A stretch of 33,122 nucleotides of DNA from Mangrovimonas sp. TPBH4 (GTDB lineage Bacteria > Bacteroidota > Bacteroidia > Flavobacteriales > Flavobacteriaceae), in contig NZ_LBIO01000012.1 in assembly GCF_001280505.1 (NCBI RefSeq), positions 1-33,122 on the forward strand, given 5' to 3'. Numbering within the stretch: position 1 is the first letter of the stretch; every line of letters begins with the position of its first letter. Under the pieces are notes generated by a model. That model saw nothing but the letters and a program-made list of their open reading frames with translations. It was not told the DNA's origin and searched no databases. Shown piece by piece: positions 1 through 10,035 of the stretch. Both the position numbers and the translations under genes were made by a program.

Positions 1-3000
1 TATGTCCCTTGTTGGTCCCTTTCAATGAATCCACTACTTGTAGGTTCCAAAATACTTTCATTTAATTGATTTGTATTATATCTCTTCTGTACCAATTGAG
101 ATTCACCAATAAGATCAATTTGTCCATCCAATTTTAAATAATTGGTTACCCATAAACTATGTCCTGAATTGGTTTCATCTTGTGGGCCTGTATTGGTTAT
201 GGTAATTTCCCCTGTATCTACCAAAAAACCTAACAAGGTTAAATCTTGAGAATTACAAATGATGTTATGCCCGGTTTGCACAATGTTCCAGTCGATGGGA
301 GTGCTGCTGTCTATCCCAATACTATTTGGGAAGTCCCAAACAGAGTTGCCATATAGCCACGGAGTGCTTGGAGATAGGTCTGTCCAATTACCATTGTTAA
401 TAGTGGTATATGGAAGTGGAGCCGTATCCTCTTGCCAAGTGGTAATATTTCTAAGTTGACCATTAAAGGCACCCGTACCATCGGTTGGTACAATAAATCC
501 ATTCATGACCTCCGTTGCTTGGTTCATTCTATAGTAAGCGACAAGGTTGTTCCAACTTAATCCAGGAACATCTATAGGAACAACACTTCCTCTAACAGCT
601 CCACCATTATCTATAATTTGTTGGTTCATCATCATTCTTATTTGTGGAGGAGTCAAAGCCGTATCCCAAAACCTGAATTCCTGCATCCAACCTTCATAGA
701 AATTTATAGGGTTAGGGTTGCCTCCGGCTGCGGCTTGATCCATAGCTCCCAAGAGGAATTCGTAGGATGTATTTGAAGGTGCACTACCAGAAGCGGAACC
801 CACTTCAATGCCATCTACATACATCAAATAGTTGCCTCCATCAAAGGTCACAGCAACATGATACCATCTACTTGTGTTGATTGGATAACTTGAGGAAACT
901 GAATTATTGTCCCAATGAAAAGATAGGATATTATTAACGAGTCTTAAATCATAACCTGAACCGTTGGCAGAACCATCGCGTTTGGATAAAATAGTCTGTA
1001 TATTTCCATTGGTTGCATCGGGTTTTATCCAAACTTCAAAGGAGAAGGCTGCATTTGGATCATAGTGATTTCTAAATGTTACGTTGTCGTCAATACCATC
1101 AAAATCCAGGGTAGCACAGGCTGTAAATGAAATATCGATGGAATCGGTAGAAGGCTCACAGGCCACATTATCAATGGTCCAAGCCAAAGTGTAAGTTTCT
1201 CCCGGCATTCCAGTAAATGTCGCAAAGCGATCTGTTGTGTCAGAAAAAGCAAAACCATCCGTCTGGCCTGAAGTGACGGTCCAGTTTCCTCCTAAGGAGT
1301 TATGATAGGTTGTCGGCCCAGGAAATGGATCGTTGGCACTAAGAGAGGCATAGGTCAGCCCACATTCTGTCGTGTCAAAAATTTGATCTACTCCAGCTTG
1401 GGCAATGATATTGTCATAAACCTCAATGTCTACAAATTCTGAATTTTCAGGCGTTACGGTATAGCCACAACTATTCACTAAATAAGAGGTAACAGCATAG
1501 GTGTGCATGCCTGGTTCTGGAGGAGTTACGTCTATTTCATTGGTGAAATACATAACATCTTCACCTATATCAGTCCATACTATAACATCTTCTATTGGAG
1601 GTGCAGGTAGGGTAATGCCATCCATGGCAACCAGACTTTCTGGAGTATTTCCATTATAGGTAAATTTGACTCTTAAATTAGGAATCCCCAAAAGGTTCAT
1701 ATCTGGATAGGTGGAAAGATCGTAAGAAAAATGATTGACGGAAAAAGGATTGTAGTTTCCAGATTCCACTCCAGGACCACCGTTTACTTCCCATAAAGGA
1801 GTAGGTAAATAGGTTGCTCCTCCATCAATGGAAATTTCAACTAGAAAATAATCGTCTTCATCAGGCAGCACATAGGCATAATCAAATTCAAAAATGGCAT
1901 CTTCCAAACCAAAAGTGTTAAATATAGGTGTTTCTAGTTGGGTATTAATTTCTCCATCGGCAATGGCAAATTTGGGATCACCTGAATCTAAAAACACACC
2001 TCCTCCAAAGGGATGAGGATTGGTTCCTGACCAATCATGAGGAGGATTGGTATTGTCTCCATTGGCTGTCCAGTTACCGGTTTGACCATCAACTAACCAA
2101 CTGTCAGGGTCCTGAGTGTTTAATTGACCGGTTTGAAAATTTCCTCCAGTAATAAACTGCCCATTAGCGATGCTACTTTCAGCCGTAAAATGAGAAGAAT
2201 CCCCTAAACAGAGGATGTAGTCTGATACGGTTACAGGGCTAGGTCTCAAATCGCTAGGAACTACACTTACCACAGCAACCTGCGAATAGGTTTGTCCACA
2301 ACTTCCGCCATCTACCAAAACTCTATATAAACGAGTGTCCAAGATGTCGGTATATGAAATGGAAGTGCTGTCGGTAACGATATCAGTCCAATTTTGGCCA
2401 TTGTCATCAGAATATTGCCAATGAATTACGGAGCCGGAATGACCTGAGAGTGTCAAATCACCACCGGTTTCGGCACATACTAATAATACAGAACTAGAAC
2501 TTAAGGTCCCGTCAGGACCAATGGCAGTCCCTGTAATTATTCCTCCATTTACAGGAGGATCTATCGTAATTTCAAAATCAGAGGAAACAGCTTCACAACC
2601 ATTGGAAGCTGCAATTGTGTTTGTAACTGTGTAAGTGCCTGGTTGGCTAGCTGAAAGATCGATTATTCCCGTAGGTGAATTGTTGTCTCCATCAGAATCA
2701 ACAAAAACCAAATTTGGTGACGAAGACGAAAATAAACCTGCAATTCCGCCTCCTGTAAAAACTGGGCTAGGGTCTGTTCCTGATTGGCAATATTCCGCAT
2801 CAATACCGGGATCACCATAATAGAAAGTTGCCACAGGTAGGGGGTCTATACTGATTGTGGTTGTAGCTACAACAGCTTCACAACCATTAGCTTCAGCAAT
2901 AGTATATGATATGGTATATTCTTGAACAGTGCTTGTATTTGCCGAAATCTGGCCTGTTGAGGGATTGATATTCAGTCCAGCAGGAGATGCACTATATGTT

Positions 3001-6000
3001 CCTCCACTGTTATTGGTGCCAGTTAAAGTAACAACAATTGGAGTGGCGTCGGTTTCACAATACGCAGGTTCGTCATAACTAATATTGGCCGTTGGTAATG
3101 GAGAGATTGTAACGTTGGTGGTTGTGGAAACAGCGTCACACCCCCCGGAAGCAGGAACAGTATATAATACTACATAGGTGCCCGGATCACTTGAGGAAGG
3201 GGATATGGCACCGGTTGAAGGGTCAATAGTTAATCCAGAAGGCGCGGAATAGGTTCCACCAGTATAGGCATTAGTCCCAGTTAAAGTAACTGCTTGTTCC
3301 GTTGCAATGTTATCGCAAAACGGACTGTCTGAATAGATTATGCTTGCTGTGGGGAGGGCCGTGACTGTCAATATTTTCGGAGAAGACGAAATACTTGGGC
3401 AAGTCCCTCCAGGTCCTGTAATTACAACATAATAGCTTCCCGAATCTGAGGTTGTTGGATTTGAAATGGTTAGTTCAGAGGTGTCTGCGCCTGAAATGTT
3501 TCCACCATCACTCAGGGCAATGTCAGGACTTCCCACCTGGTGCCATTCATAGCTTGTAATAGTTCCTTCAGCATCCACGCTAAAAACAGCATCGTTACCT
3601 TCACAAATTTCTAGATCTGTAGATTCACTGGTAATAGTGATTTCCTGGTTCACATTTATGCTGAAAGCATTTGAGGTTGCAGGCGTACAACTACCGTCAC
3701 CACTAACAATCACGTAGTAAGATCCCGCATCGCTCATGCTTACTTGGCCGAAACTTAAGGTGCTGGAGGTTGTATTGGAAGTGATGCTAATATTGGAATT
3801 TGAAGTGATAGGAGTGCCTCCCGGAGCCGTGCCACCATACCATTGAAAGGTGAGATCATCACCCGCTCCAATTACCGTGAAATTCGCTGCTTCACTGGCA
3901 CATACTCCTAAATTCTGAGGTTGCGTGGTAATAACAGGCGGTTCTTTAATGGTAATAATTCCAGATATGGAGGCTGGTTCACAACTGCCTTGAGTGTTTA
4001 CAGTATAGTTGAAATCTCCCGATATACTTGGTGTGCCCGAAATTGTAAATGTAGAAGTCCCATCAAAATTTTGAGTTACTCCAGAGGGAAGGCCACTTGC
4101 CGTAACATTCGTAATGTCTCCTGAAACAGTAAACTCTATAGGATCTAAAGCATCGCCCAAACATATGGTTTGGTTTATATTGGAAGGGGTATTGATTGTT
4201 GCATCAGGTGTAACTGTTATGGTTGCAGTGCCAGAAAGTGTTTCTTCACATGATGGAGAAGCAACGTAGGCAATACTTAGTAAATTATAAGCTGTATCGG
4301 TTGTTAGATTCCCGGTATCTATTGTGAAAGCAGCATTCCCTGTATCATCTGTTGTCGCGCTTAAAGTTTGATCGCCACCAGTATCGATATTATACGTTAT
4401 TGTAATATCACTGTTAGGAAAGGCTGTGGCCGAAATTGTGATTTCGGAACTGGTATTCTCACAAATCGGGGAGTCACCTGAAATACTTATGGAAGCAAAA
4501 GGCGTGTCAAGAACGGTAATATTTCCAAGGGTATTGGCTTGAACACAGTTTCCAATGGTCTGTACCGTATATTCAAAATCTCCAGCATCGCTTGGGATTC
4601 CTGTAATGGTAAAGGTTGAATTGACATCGTCATAAACTAAGCTTAATCCAGAAGGAAGTCCAGTAGCGTCAACATTTGTAATGTCTCCCGTAACATCAAA
4701 TACTACTGGGTCTAAAGAGTCCCCTAAACATATAGTTTGATTATTGTTTGAAGGTGTAGTGATGGTTGCATCCGGAGTAACGATTATGGTTGCTGAATTT
4801 GAGAGCGTTTCTTCACAGTTTGGTGAATCAACATAGGCAATACTAACCAAATTATAGGTGGTATCTGCTGTCAAGTTACCTGTATTAACAATAAAGGAGG
4901 CATCTCCAGAACCATCGGTTGTTGTGTTAAAAGTTTGGGGAGTAACTCCATTGATATTGTAGGTAACCACAATATCGCTATTTGGAAAGGCAGTGGCCGA
5001 AATAGTGATTTCGGAACTAGTATCTTCACAAATTGGGGAGTCTCCTGAAATAGCTATGGAAGCTGAAGGCGTGTTTAGGACTGTAATAGTACCTGATTCC
5101 GAAGCCAGTTCGCAGGGACCTGTGGCTTCAACCGTGTAGCTAAAAGTTCCAGGTTCATTAGCAGTTCCTGAGATTGTAAACAATGAAGGATTGCTGTCAT
5201 CGTAGCCTATTCCTATTGGCAAGTTTCCACTAAGTGATACATTGGTAATGGTGCCTCCAATTGTAAATTCTATGTCGTCCAAAGAATCTCCCAAACATAA
5301 GGTTTGATTGTTATTTGAAGGAGAGCTCATTGTAGCATCAAGATCTACAGCTATGGTTAGTGAATCAGGAAGTGTTTGTGTACAAGTGGGAGTTTCGGCA
5401 TACGCAATGCTTAGTAAATTGTATGTGGTATCTGCTGTCAAGGTTCCTGTGTCCAATACAAAAGAAGCATTTCCAGAGCCATTGGTGCTTAGATTGATGG
5501 TTTCATCAGCACCTCCATTAATATTATAGGTAAGAATAAGCTCCATATTGGGGGAGGCCGTAGCTGAAAAGGTAATTTCAGAACTATTACCTTCACAAAC
5601 AGGATTTGCTCCGGTAATGCTTGCAGTAGCGGTTGGATCTTCCAAAATAAAGATTTGCATTGTATCGATTACAGTTCCTCCATCAGCACAAGTATTATTT
5701 GTAATATTACCTGTGGTATAAATTGTAATTGTAATGATGTCTCCCGGATTTGTATTGTTGGGAAGGTTGTATGTTGGATTTAATTGACCATTAATACTTC
5801 CATTTGGGAAGTTAAAACTACCTCCGTTTACAGATGCTGACCAGTCAAAGTGATTTTTATGGTCTACAACTCCTCCAATAGCCCCTTGCAGCTCAACAGA
5901 AGTTTCATTAGAACATATATATTGATCAGTACCAGCATTTACATAGGCAAAAGTGTCTACGGAAATAGGTAGGCTAATTACTGAACTATCACATGGGTTT

Positions 6001-9000
6001 GTTAGGGTTACAGTTATGTTTCCAGTAGATGCTGTTGAACCTGCCGTAACAGTAATTTCCTCTGTACCTTGGCCTGAAGTGATTGTGAATCCAGTAGGAA
6101 CAACCCAATTGATATTAGTGACATTCGAAGGGTCTGAAATGCTGATGCTGTATGTTTCTGTAGCAGGGGGACAAATTCCCGTAACCCCAATAATTTCTGT
6201 TGGTGTTTCAGGTGGCCCGGGAAAAACAGTAATGGTACCATTTGAACTTGCCGTACCACAGCCAGTTGTGTTTACTATATAGTTATAAGTTCCAGATACA
6301 GCTGTTGAACCATCAATAGTGTAGGTATTAGTCCCAGAATTGTAATTTCCTGTAAATTCTGCTGGAAGACCACTAATAGTAGCACCAGTTGCACCGCCTC
6401 CTAAATTGAAAGTGATTTGTGAAATGTCCTCGTTAAAACAAACTTCCTGATCGGCATTTCCTGAACTTAATGCAATTGTAGCATCGGGAATGATTGTAAT
6501 CGTGATTGAGTCTGTATTATAACATCCCGTGGATGAATTTTCACCTCTTACAAAGTAAGTTGTAGTGCTGCTTGGGGTGACATTTGGAGAAATTGAGTTA
6601 GCACCATTATCAGCTTCAGATTGCGTTTCGTGATAAGTAAGGGTAGTGTCCAAAGAACCGGAAGCAATTGAACTCAAATCAAAAGAAGTTCCTAAACAAA
6701 TATCTTGATCTGTGCCAGCATTTACAGTTGGCAGGTCGTCAATGGAAATTTGAATACTAGCAGTATCATAACAACCAGTTCCTAGTTCACTTCTAACCCA
6801 GTAAGTTGTTAATGTGGTAGGAGATACTATTGTAGATATTGCTGAAGTACCATTCTCAGCATCAGTTTCATTTTCATAAAAAGAAAGCGTTCCACCACCA
6901 TTATTGTCTACTAGGCTATTGAGGTCTATACTGGATTGCCCAGAGGCACAGACCGATCCATCGGAAGTTGTTAGAGCAGGTAATGGGTTTATTGAAATAC
7001 CCATCATGTCGGTTACATAACAACCAGAGGCTAGTTCACTTCTAACATAATAAGTTTCTGGGCTGGTCGGGCTAACAAGGGCTGCTATTGGATTTAAGTC
7101 ATCATCAGCATCTGACTGAGAGCCATGAAAAGTAATTGTTGTACCAGTGGTAGTAACCAATGAATTTAAATCGACAGAAGACTGCCCTTCTCCACAAACG
7201 GATGCGTCTATTGTACTAAGCGTCGGTAATGGATTTACCGTAATAGTTACGGTAGCAGTATTTTGGCAGCCATTGGCATCAGTTCCTGTAACTGTATAGG
7301 TTTGGGTAGATGCAGGAGAGAAAGGCACGTTGTTGAACACTCCCTGATCCCAAGTATAAGTACTTGCCCCGCTTCCAAATAAAGTAACTTCTTCTCCAAG
7401 ACAGATTTCAATGTCTGAGGCATTAGCCTCAACGGTTGGGAGTTCATTTACCATAATCTCAATAGAAGCAGTATTTTGACAGCCATTGGCATCGGTTCCT
7501 GTAACTGTATAGGTTTGCGTGGTTGTGGGCGAAAAGGCAACGCCGTCCGTTACCCCTTGATCCCAAGAATAGGATTGCGCTCCAGTTCCTGACAAGGTAA
7601 CCTGATCTCCAAGACATATTTGAGTTTCAGAAGCATTGACGCCCACTGCTGGAGGGGCATTAACCGTCATGGAAATACTGTTACTAGTAGCTGTGGAAGG
7701 GGCTGGACATTGGACACTCGGATCAGGGGTCATGACCAATTGGATTACGTCTCCATCATTTAAATCACTAGCGGTATAGGTGGAAGTTGTTGCTACTTCA
7801 GATGAATTGAGTTGCCAAGAATAACTGGGATTAGCCCCCATATTTAAGGTTGATGCTGGAATAGTTGAAAAAGTAACCGATTCCCCCTCACAAATGGTAT
7901 TGTTGGTAGCTTGGATAACTACGGAAGGCGTGACGGTAGTGTTTACAGTTAGTGTAATATCATCACTTTCCACAGGGCAAGCAAAATCATTAGAAGTAAT
8001 CTCAACTTTTACTTGGGTACCATCTGCTACGGGATTGTTCAGTGTTAATTGCGAGTCTGGTGATGGTCCAGAAACTGCTGAAAATCCAGAACCGGTATTT
8101 GTGTACCAAGTATATTCCACTCCATTGCCAGTATTGTTGGGAGTGGCATTGAAGGTAATATCCTCATTAGAGCAAAGGGTTGTTCCCGTAGTACTTGCAA
8201 TGGCAACGGAGGCTGAAGTACTGTTGTCTGTAACAGTTACTGTCGCACTACAGGAACTGCTATTACCAGCTGCATCTTCTACAGTTAAGGTGACTGTATT
8301 GTCTCCTATATTGGAGCAATCAAATGAAGTAACGCTCAAATCCCAACTTACAATTCCACAATTGTCATCAGAGCCAAAATCAATATCGCTTGGTGAGATT
8401 GAAACATTCCCAGTTGAAGGCTCCAATGCAATGGTGGTATTTTGACATTGTACGTCAGGGGCTGTTGTATCATTAACAGTAATGTTCTGTACAACGTTTA
8501 TGGAGTTTCCGGCCAGGTCTGTAACCGAATAGGTTCTAGTGATGGCCTCTGGATTTGAGTTCCCGTCAGACACGTCGGAGACGTGGGCCACTGTAATGGG
8601 GCCTGCACAGTTATCTGCCTCGTCATTTACGACCGAAATGTCCACAGCCGGGACATCGGCCGAGCACTGAACATTAATAGGGACGGGGTCAGAGGCCGTT
8701 GGATCCGTTATATCGTCTACAGTAATGGTCTGTAAGACGTTTATGGAGTTTCCGGCCAGATCTGTGACCGAATAGGTTCTGGTGATGACCTCTGGATTTG
8801 AGTTCCCATCAGACACGTCGGAGACGAGGGCCACTGTAATGGGACCTGCACAGTTATCTGCCTCGTCATTAACGACCGAAATGTCCACAGCCGGGACATC
8901 GGCCGAGCACTGAACATTAATAGGGACGGGGTCGGAGGCCGTTGGAACCGTTATATCGTCTACAGTAATGGTCTGTAAGACGTTTATGGAGTTTCCGGCC

Positions 9001-9608
9001 AGATCTGTGACCGAATAGGTTCTAGTGATGGCCTCTGGATTTGAGTTCCCGTCAGACACATCGGAGACGTGGGCCACTGTAATGGGGCCTGCACAGTTAT
9101 CTGCCTCGTCATTTACGATTGAAATGTCCACAGCCGGGACATCGGCCGTGCACTGAACGTTAACAGGGGAGGGGTTGGAGGCGGTAGGAGCTTCATTATC
9201 ATTTACAGTTACAGTAAAATTACAAGTGTCAACAACATTATTTGAACCATCTAATTCCTCAAAAGAAACAGCCGTGGTTCCAATAGGAAATACACTCCCA
9301 GAAGAAGGGCCAGCCGTTTGCTGTATAGTGTTTCCTGTATCAGGAGTTGGGTTAAAAATAACAGTGGCACCACATATCCCAGGATCATTACTTACGGTTA
9401 TATCACTAGGACAATTATCTATATTTAGTGCTGAGATAGAATTTGAAGATTCAACAAGATTTTCTGTTATCGAAACATTATTGCTTAAAATGATAGAAAC
9501 ATCATTCAGACTGATGTATTGATCTATTAAATTGGTTTTAGGGAAGCTGAGATTTGAAATTAATAACAGCACAGCCAATTGGATAACGCTTGGGTAATGG
9601 TATTTCAT
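1..9608 (-). CDS. Giant secreted multidomain adhesin-like protein (3' end outside window)
   Basis: One uninterrupted minus-strand frame runs from ATG 9606-9608 to the left edge, giving 3202 codons with no stop. The start gives a signal peptide (MKYHYPSVIQLAVLLLISN). Reading onward: an HYR-like region with three near-identical 81-residue copies (about residues 140-384), SprB/PKD/Ig-like repeats ending in ITVN or TITV, a pair of 71-residue repeats, three 189-residue double-domain repeats (about 1323-1890), more Ig-like repeats, a MAM/jelly-roll-like segment (about 2480-2680) and a LamG/concanavalin-type domain (about 2832-2996, starting LDFDGIDDNVTF and containing WYHVAVTFDGG). Proteins of this build in Flavobacteriia are cell-surface or secreted adhesins exported by T9SS, with a CHU_C or Por-type tail at the C terminus; that tail would lie left of the window. 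The domain reading is from direct translation. The adhesion role is inference. The plus-strand ORFs over this region are shadows. Confidence 0.9.
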   Translation of the reverse strand, partial: MKYHYPSVIQLAVLLLISNLSFPKTNLIDQYISLNDVSIILSNNVSITENLVESSNSISALNIDNCPSDITVSNDPGICGATVIFNPTPDTGNTIQQTAGPSSGSVFPIGTTAVSFEELDGSNNVVDTCNFTVTVNDNEAPTASNPSPVNVQCTADVPAVDISIVNDEADNCAGPITVAHVSDVSDGNSNPEAITRTYSVTDLAGNSINVLQTITVDDITVPTASDPVPINVQCSADVPAVDISVVNDEADNCAGPITVALVSDVSDGNSNPEVITRTYSVTDLAGNSINVLQTITVDDITDPTASDPVPINVQCSADVPAVDISVVNDEADNCAGPITVAHVSDVSDGNSNPEAITRTYSVTDLAGNSINVVQNITVNDTTAPDVQCQNTTIALEPSTGNVSISPSDIDFGSDDNCGIVSWDLSVTSFDCSNIGDNTVTLTVEDAAGNSSSCSATVTVTDNSTSASVAIASTTGTTLCSNEDITFNATPNNTGNGVEYTWYTNTGSGFSAVSGPSPDSQLTLNNPVADGTQVKVEITSNDFACPVESDDITLTVNTTVTPSVVIQATNNTICEGESVTFSTIPASTLNMGANPSYSWQLNSSEVATTSTYTASDLNDGDVIQLVMTPDPSVQCPAPSTATSNSISMTVNAPPAVGVNASETQICLGDQVTLSGTGAQSYSWDQGVTDGVAFSPTTTQTYTVTGTDANGCQNTASIEIMVNELPTVEANASDIEICLGEEVTLFGSGASTYTWDQGVFNNVPFSPASTQTYTVTGTDANGCQNTATVTITVNPLPTLSTIDASVCGEGQSSVDLNSLVTTTGTTITFHGSQSDADDDLNPIAALVSPTSPETYYVRSELASGCYVTDMMGISINPLPALTTSDGSVCASGQSSIDLNSLVDNNGGGTLSFYENETDAENGTSAISTIVSPTTLTTYWVRSELGTGCYDTASIQISIDDLPTVNAGTDQDICLGTSFDLSSIASGSLDTTLTYHETQSEADNGANSISPNVTPSSTTTYFVRGENSSTGCYNTDSITITIIPDATIALSSGNADQEVCFNEDISQITFNLGGGATGATISGLPAEFTGNYNSGTNTYTIDGSTAVSGTYNYIVNTTGCGTASSNGTITVFPGPPETPTEIIGVTGICPPATETYSISISDPSNVTNINWVVPTGFTITSGQGTEEITVTAGSTASTGNITVTLTNPCDSSVISLPISVDTFAYVNAGTDQYICSNETSVELQGAIGGVVDHKNHFDWSASVNGGSFNFPNGSINGQLNPTYNLPNNTNPGDIITITIYTTGNITNNTCADGGTVIDTMQIFILEDPTATASITGANPVCEGNSSEITFSATASPNMELILTYNINGGADETINLSTNGSGNASFVLDTGTLTADTTYNLLSIAYAETPTCTQTLPDSLTIAVDLDATMSSPSNNNQTLCLGDSLDDIEFTIGGTITNVSLSGNLPIGIGYDDSNPSLFTISGTANEPGTFSYTVEATGPCELASESGTITVLNTPSASIAISGDSPICEDTSSEITISATAFPNSDIVVTYNINGVTPQTFNTTTDGSGDASFIVNTGNLTADTTYNLVSIAYVDSPNCEETLSNSATIIVTPDATITTPSNNNQTICLGDSLDPVVFDVTGDITNVDATGLPSGLSLVYDDVNSTFTITGIPSDAGDFEYTVQTIGNCVQANTLGNITVLDTPFASISISGDSPICENTSSEITISATAFPNSDITITYNIDTGGDQTLSATTDDTGNAAFTIDTGNLTTDTAYNLLSIAYVASPSCEETLSGTATITVTPDATINTPSNINQTICLGDALDPIEFTVSGDITNVTASGLPSGVTQNFDGTSTFTISGTPSISGDFNYTVNTQGSCEPASISGIITIKEPPVITTQPQNLGVCASEAANFTVIGAGDDLTFQWYGGTAPGGTPITSNSNISITSNTTSSTLSFGQVSMSDAGSYYVIVSGDGSCTPATSNAFSINVNQEITITSESTDLEICEGNDAVFSVDAEGTITSYEWHQVGSPDIALSDGGNISGADTSELTISNPTTSDSGSYYVVITGPGGTCPSISSSPKILTVTALPTASIIYSDSPFCDNIATEQAVTLTGTNAYTGGTYSAPSGLTIDPSTGAISPSSSDPGTYVVLYTVPASGGCDAVSTTTNVTISPLPTANISYDEPAYCETDATPIVVTLTGTNNSGGTYSASPAGLNINPSTGQISANTSTVQEYTISYTIAEANGCEAVVATTTISIDPLPVATFYYGDPGIDAEYCQSGTDPSPVFTGGGIAGLFSSSSPNLVFVDSDGDNNSPTGIIDLSASQPGTYTVTNTIAASNGCEAVSSDFEITIDPPVNGGIITGTAIGPDGTLSSSSVLLVCAETGGDLTLSGHSGSVIHWQYSDDNGQNWTDIVTDSTSISYTDILDTRLYRVLVDGGSCGQTYSQVAVVSVVPSDLRPSPVTVSDYILCLGDSSHFTAESSIANGQFITGGNFQTGQLNTQDPDSWLVDGQTGNWTANGDNTNPPHDWSGTNPHPFGGGVFLDSGDPKFAIADGEINTQLETPIFNTFGLEDAIFEFDYAYVLPDEDDYFLVEISIDGGATYLPTPLWEVNGGPGVESGNYNPFSVNHFSYDLSTYPDMNLLGIPNLRVKFTYNGNTPESLVAMDGITLPAPPIEDVIVWTDIGEDVMYFTNEIDVTPPEPGMHTYAVTSYLVNSCGYTVTPENSEFVDIEVYDNIIAQAGVDQIFDTTECGLTYASLSANDPFPGPTTYHNSLGGNWTVTSGQTDGFAFSDTTDRFATFTGMPGETYTLAWTIDNVACEPSTDSIDISFTACATLDFDGIDDNVTFRNHYDPNAAFSFEVWIKPDATNGNIQTILSKRDGSANGSGYDLRLVNNILSFHWDNNSVSSSYPINTSRWYHVAVTFDGGNYLMYVDGIEVGSASGSAPSNTSYEFLLGAMDQAAAGGNPNPINFYEGWMQEFRFWDTALTPPQIRMMMNQQIIDNGGAVRGSVVPIDVPGLSWNNLVAYYRMNQATEVMNGFIVPTDGTGAFNGQLRNITTWQEDTAPLPYTTINNGNWTDLSPSTPWLYGNSVWDFPNSIGIDSSTPIDWNIVQTGHNIICNSQDLTLLGFLVDTGEITITNTGPQDETNSGHSLWVTNYLKLDGQIDLIGESQLVQKRYNTNQLNESILEPTSSGFIERDQQGT
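3940..5640 (-). repeat. Three tandem 567-bp (189-residue) double-domain repeats
   Basis: A two-part unit repeats with an exact 567-base period; the PDAT-type junction codons fall at 5334, 4767 and 4200. The first half of each unit starts near ASIxISGxSPICE and contains TYNLxSIAY and CxxTLS. The second half starts near PDATI or LDATM and contains NQTxCLGDxLDxIxF and a FTISGT-type strand. Both halves look like Ig-like beta-sandwich domains with paired cysteines. Confidence 0.85.
7234..7659 (-). repeat. Two tandem 213-bp (71-residue) Ig-like repeats
   Basis: Two adjacent copies inside the giant gene are offset by 213 bases (TTTTGGCAGCCATTGGCATC at 7261, matched at 7474). Both encode ICLGxxVTLxGxGA, TWDQGV or SWDQGV, QTYTVTGTDANGCQNTA and a closing V-N-x-L/P-P segment. 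This is the pattern of the Ig-like repeats common in Flavobacteriia giant adhesins. The copies are clearly more diverged than the 243-bp repeats upstream. Confidence 0.8.
8458..9186 (-). repeat. Three near-identical 243-bp (81-residue) HYR-type repeats
   Basis: The same sequence returns with an exact 243-base period: ACGTTTATGGAGTTTCCGGC occurs at 8494, 8737 and 8980. Each copy encodes an HYR-like domain with the landmarks VQCxADVPAVDIS, DNCAGPITVA, RTYSVTDLAGNS and QTITV. The DNA differs at only a few positions per copy, much less than the other Ig-like repeats in the same gene. That points to recent duplication or gene conversion. Confidence 0.9.
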
Positions 9609-9987
9609 AGTCACATTGTTGTTAATAGGGTTATGAAAACCTGGGGCAAACAATACCACAACAACCAAAAATCAATCTCAAAAAATCTTTTGGTTATTGT
9701 AGAAACAATGGCTATTAATCAAGCTGTTACTTGTATTAAGGAGTTACTTAAAAGTATCTTAAAACCAGTAGGTTATAAAATAAAATCGACAAACAACACC
9801 TTTTAACTTTATGTGCTTTTTTTGGTAGGAATTTTATATTAGTTTCGTAGGTTTAATCTGTAACAGGTTGATTTTAAGTTGTTTGATTAACGTGTTTTGC
9901 GGAGGTAATGGATTCTAAATAATCTCTAATTTTAACTGAAATTTATCCGTAAATGTTGTTTCTTGTTGTACGAAAAGACACAATCAA
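9609..9987. other. Divergent intergenic region, no gene seen
   Basis: About 380 bases lie between the giant minus-strand gene and the plus-strand patatin cluster, so both promoters should be here. No exact Bacteroidota promoter (TTG, then TAnnTTTG) was found; several 7-of-8 matches exist but at poor spacing. A 75-codon plus-strand ORF (9579-9806) overlaps the start of the giant gene and encodes an unremarkable Lys/Asn-rich sequence. I do not count it as a gene. Confidence 0.5.
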
Positions 9988-10035
9988 ATGCGGGACCAAA
10001 ACTTTTTAAAAACAATCTTGTTTTCAAAAGCGAAC

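Noticed and set aside
5953..6282. 109-codon plus-strand ORF and a minus-strand ORF over nearly the same bases (6014-6259)
   Set aside because: Both are out of frame with the giant gene, which is continuous across the region with recognisable Ig-like repeats.
7894..8445. 183-codon plus-strand ORF
   Set aside because: It lies wholly antisense to the giant adhesin frame, which has clear domain motifs here. Its Val/Ser/Thr-rich content is the usual shadow of Thr/Ser-rich repeats.
9579..9806. 75-codon plus-strand ORF upstream of the patatin gene
   Set aside because: It overlaps the start of the giant gene, has no motif or protein-like composition, and covers the expected promoter region.
9821..9855. 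Possible Bacteroidota promoter (TTTG, then TAGTTTCG or TAGGTTTA)
   Set aside because: Each -7-like box has one mismatch and the spacing to the TTTG is too short or too long, so the match is no better than chance in AT-rich DNA.
9988..10035. Upstream ATG for the patatin gene
   Set aside because: It adds 16 polar residues ahead of a normal signal peptide; ATG 10036 is the better start, though 9988 cannot be excluded.
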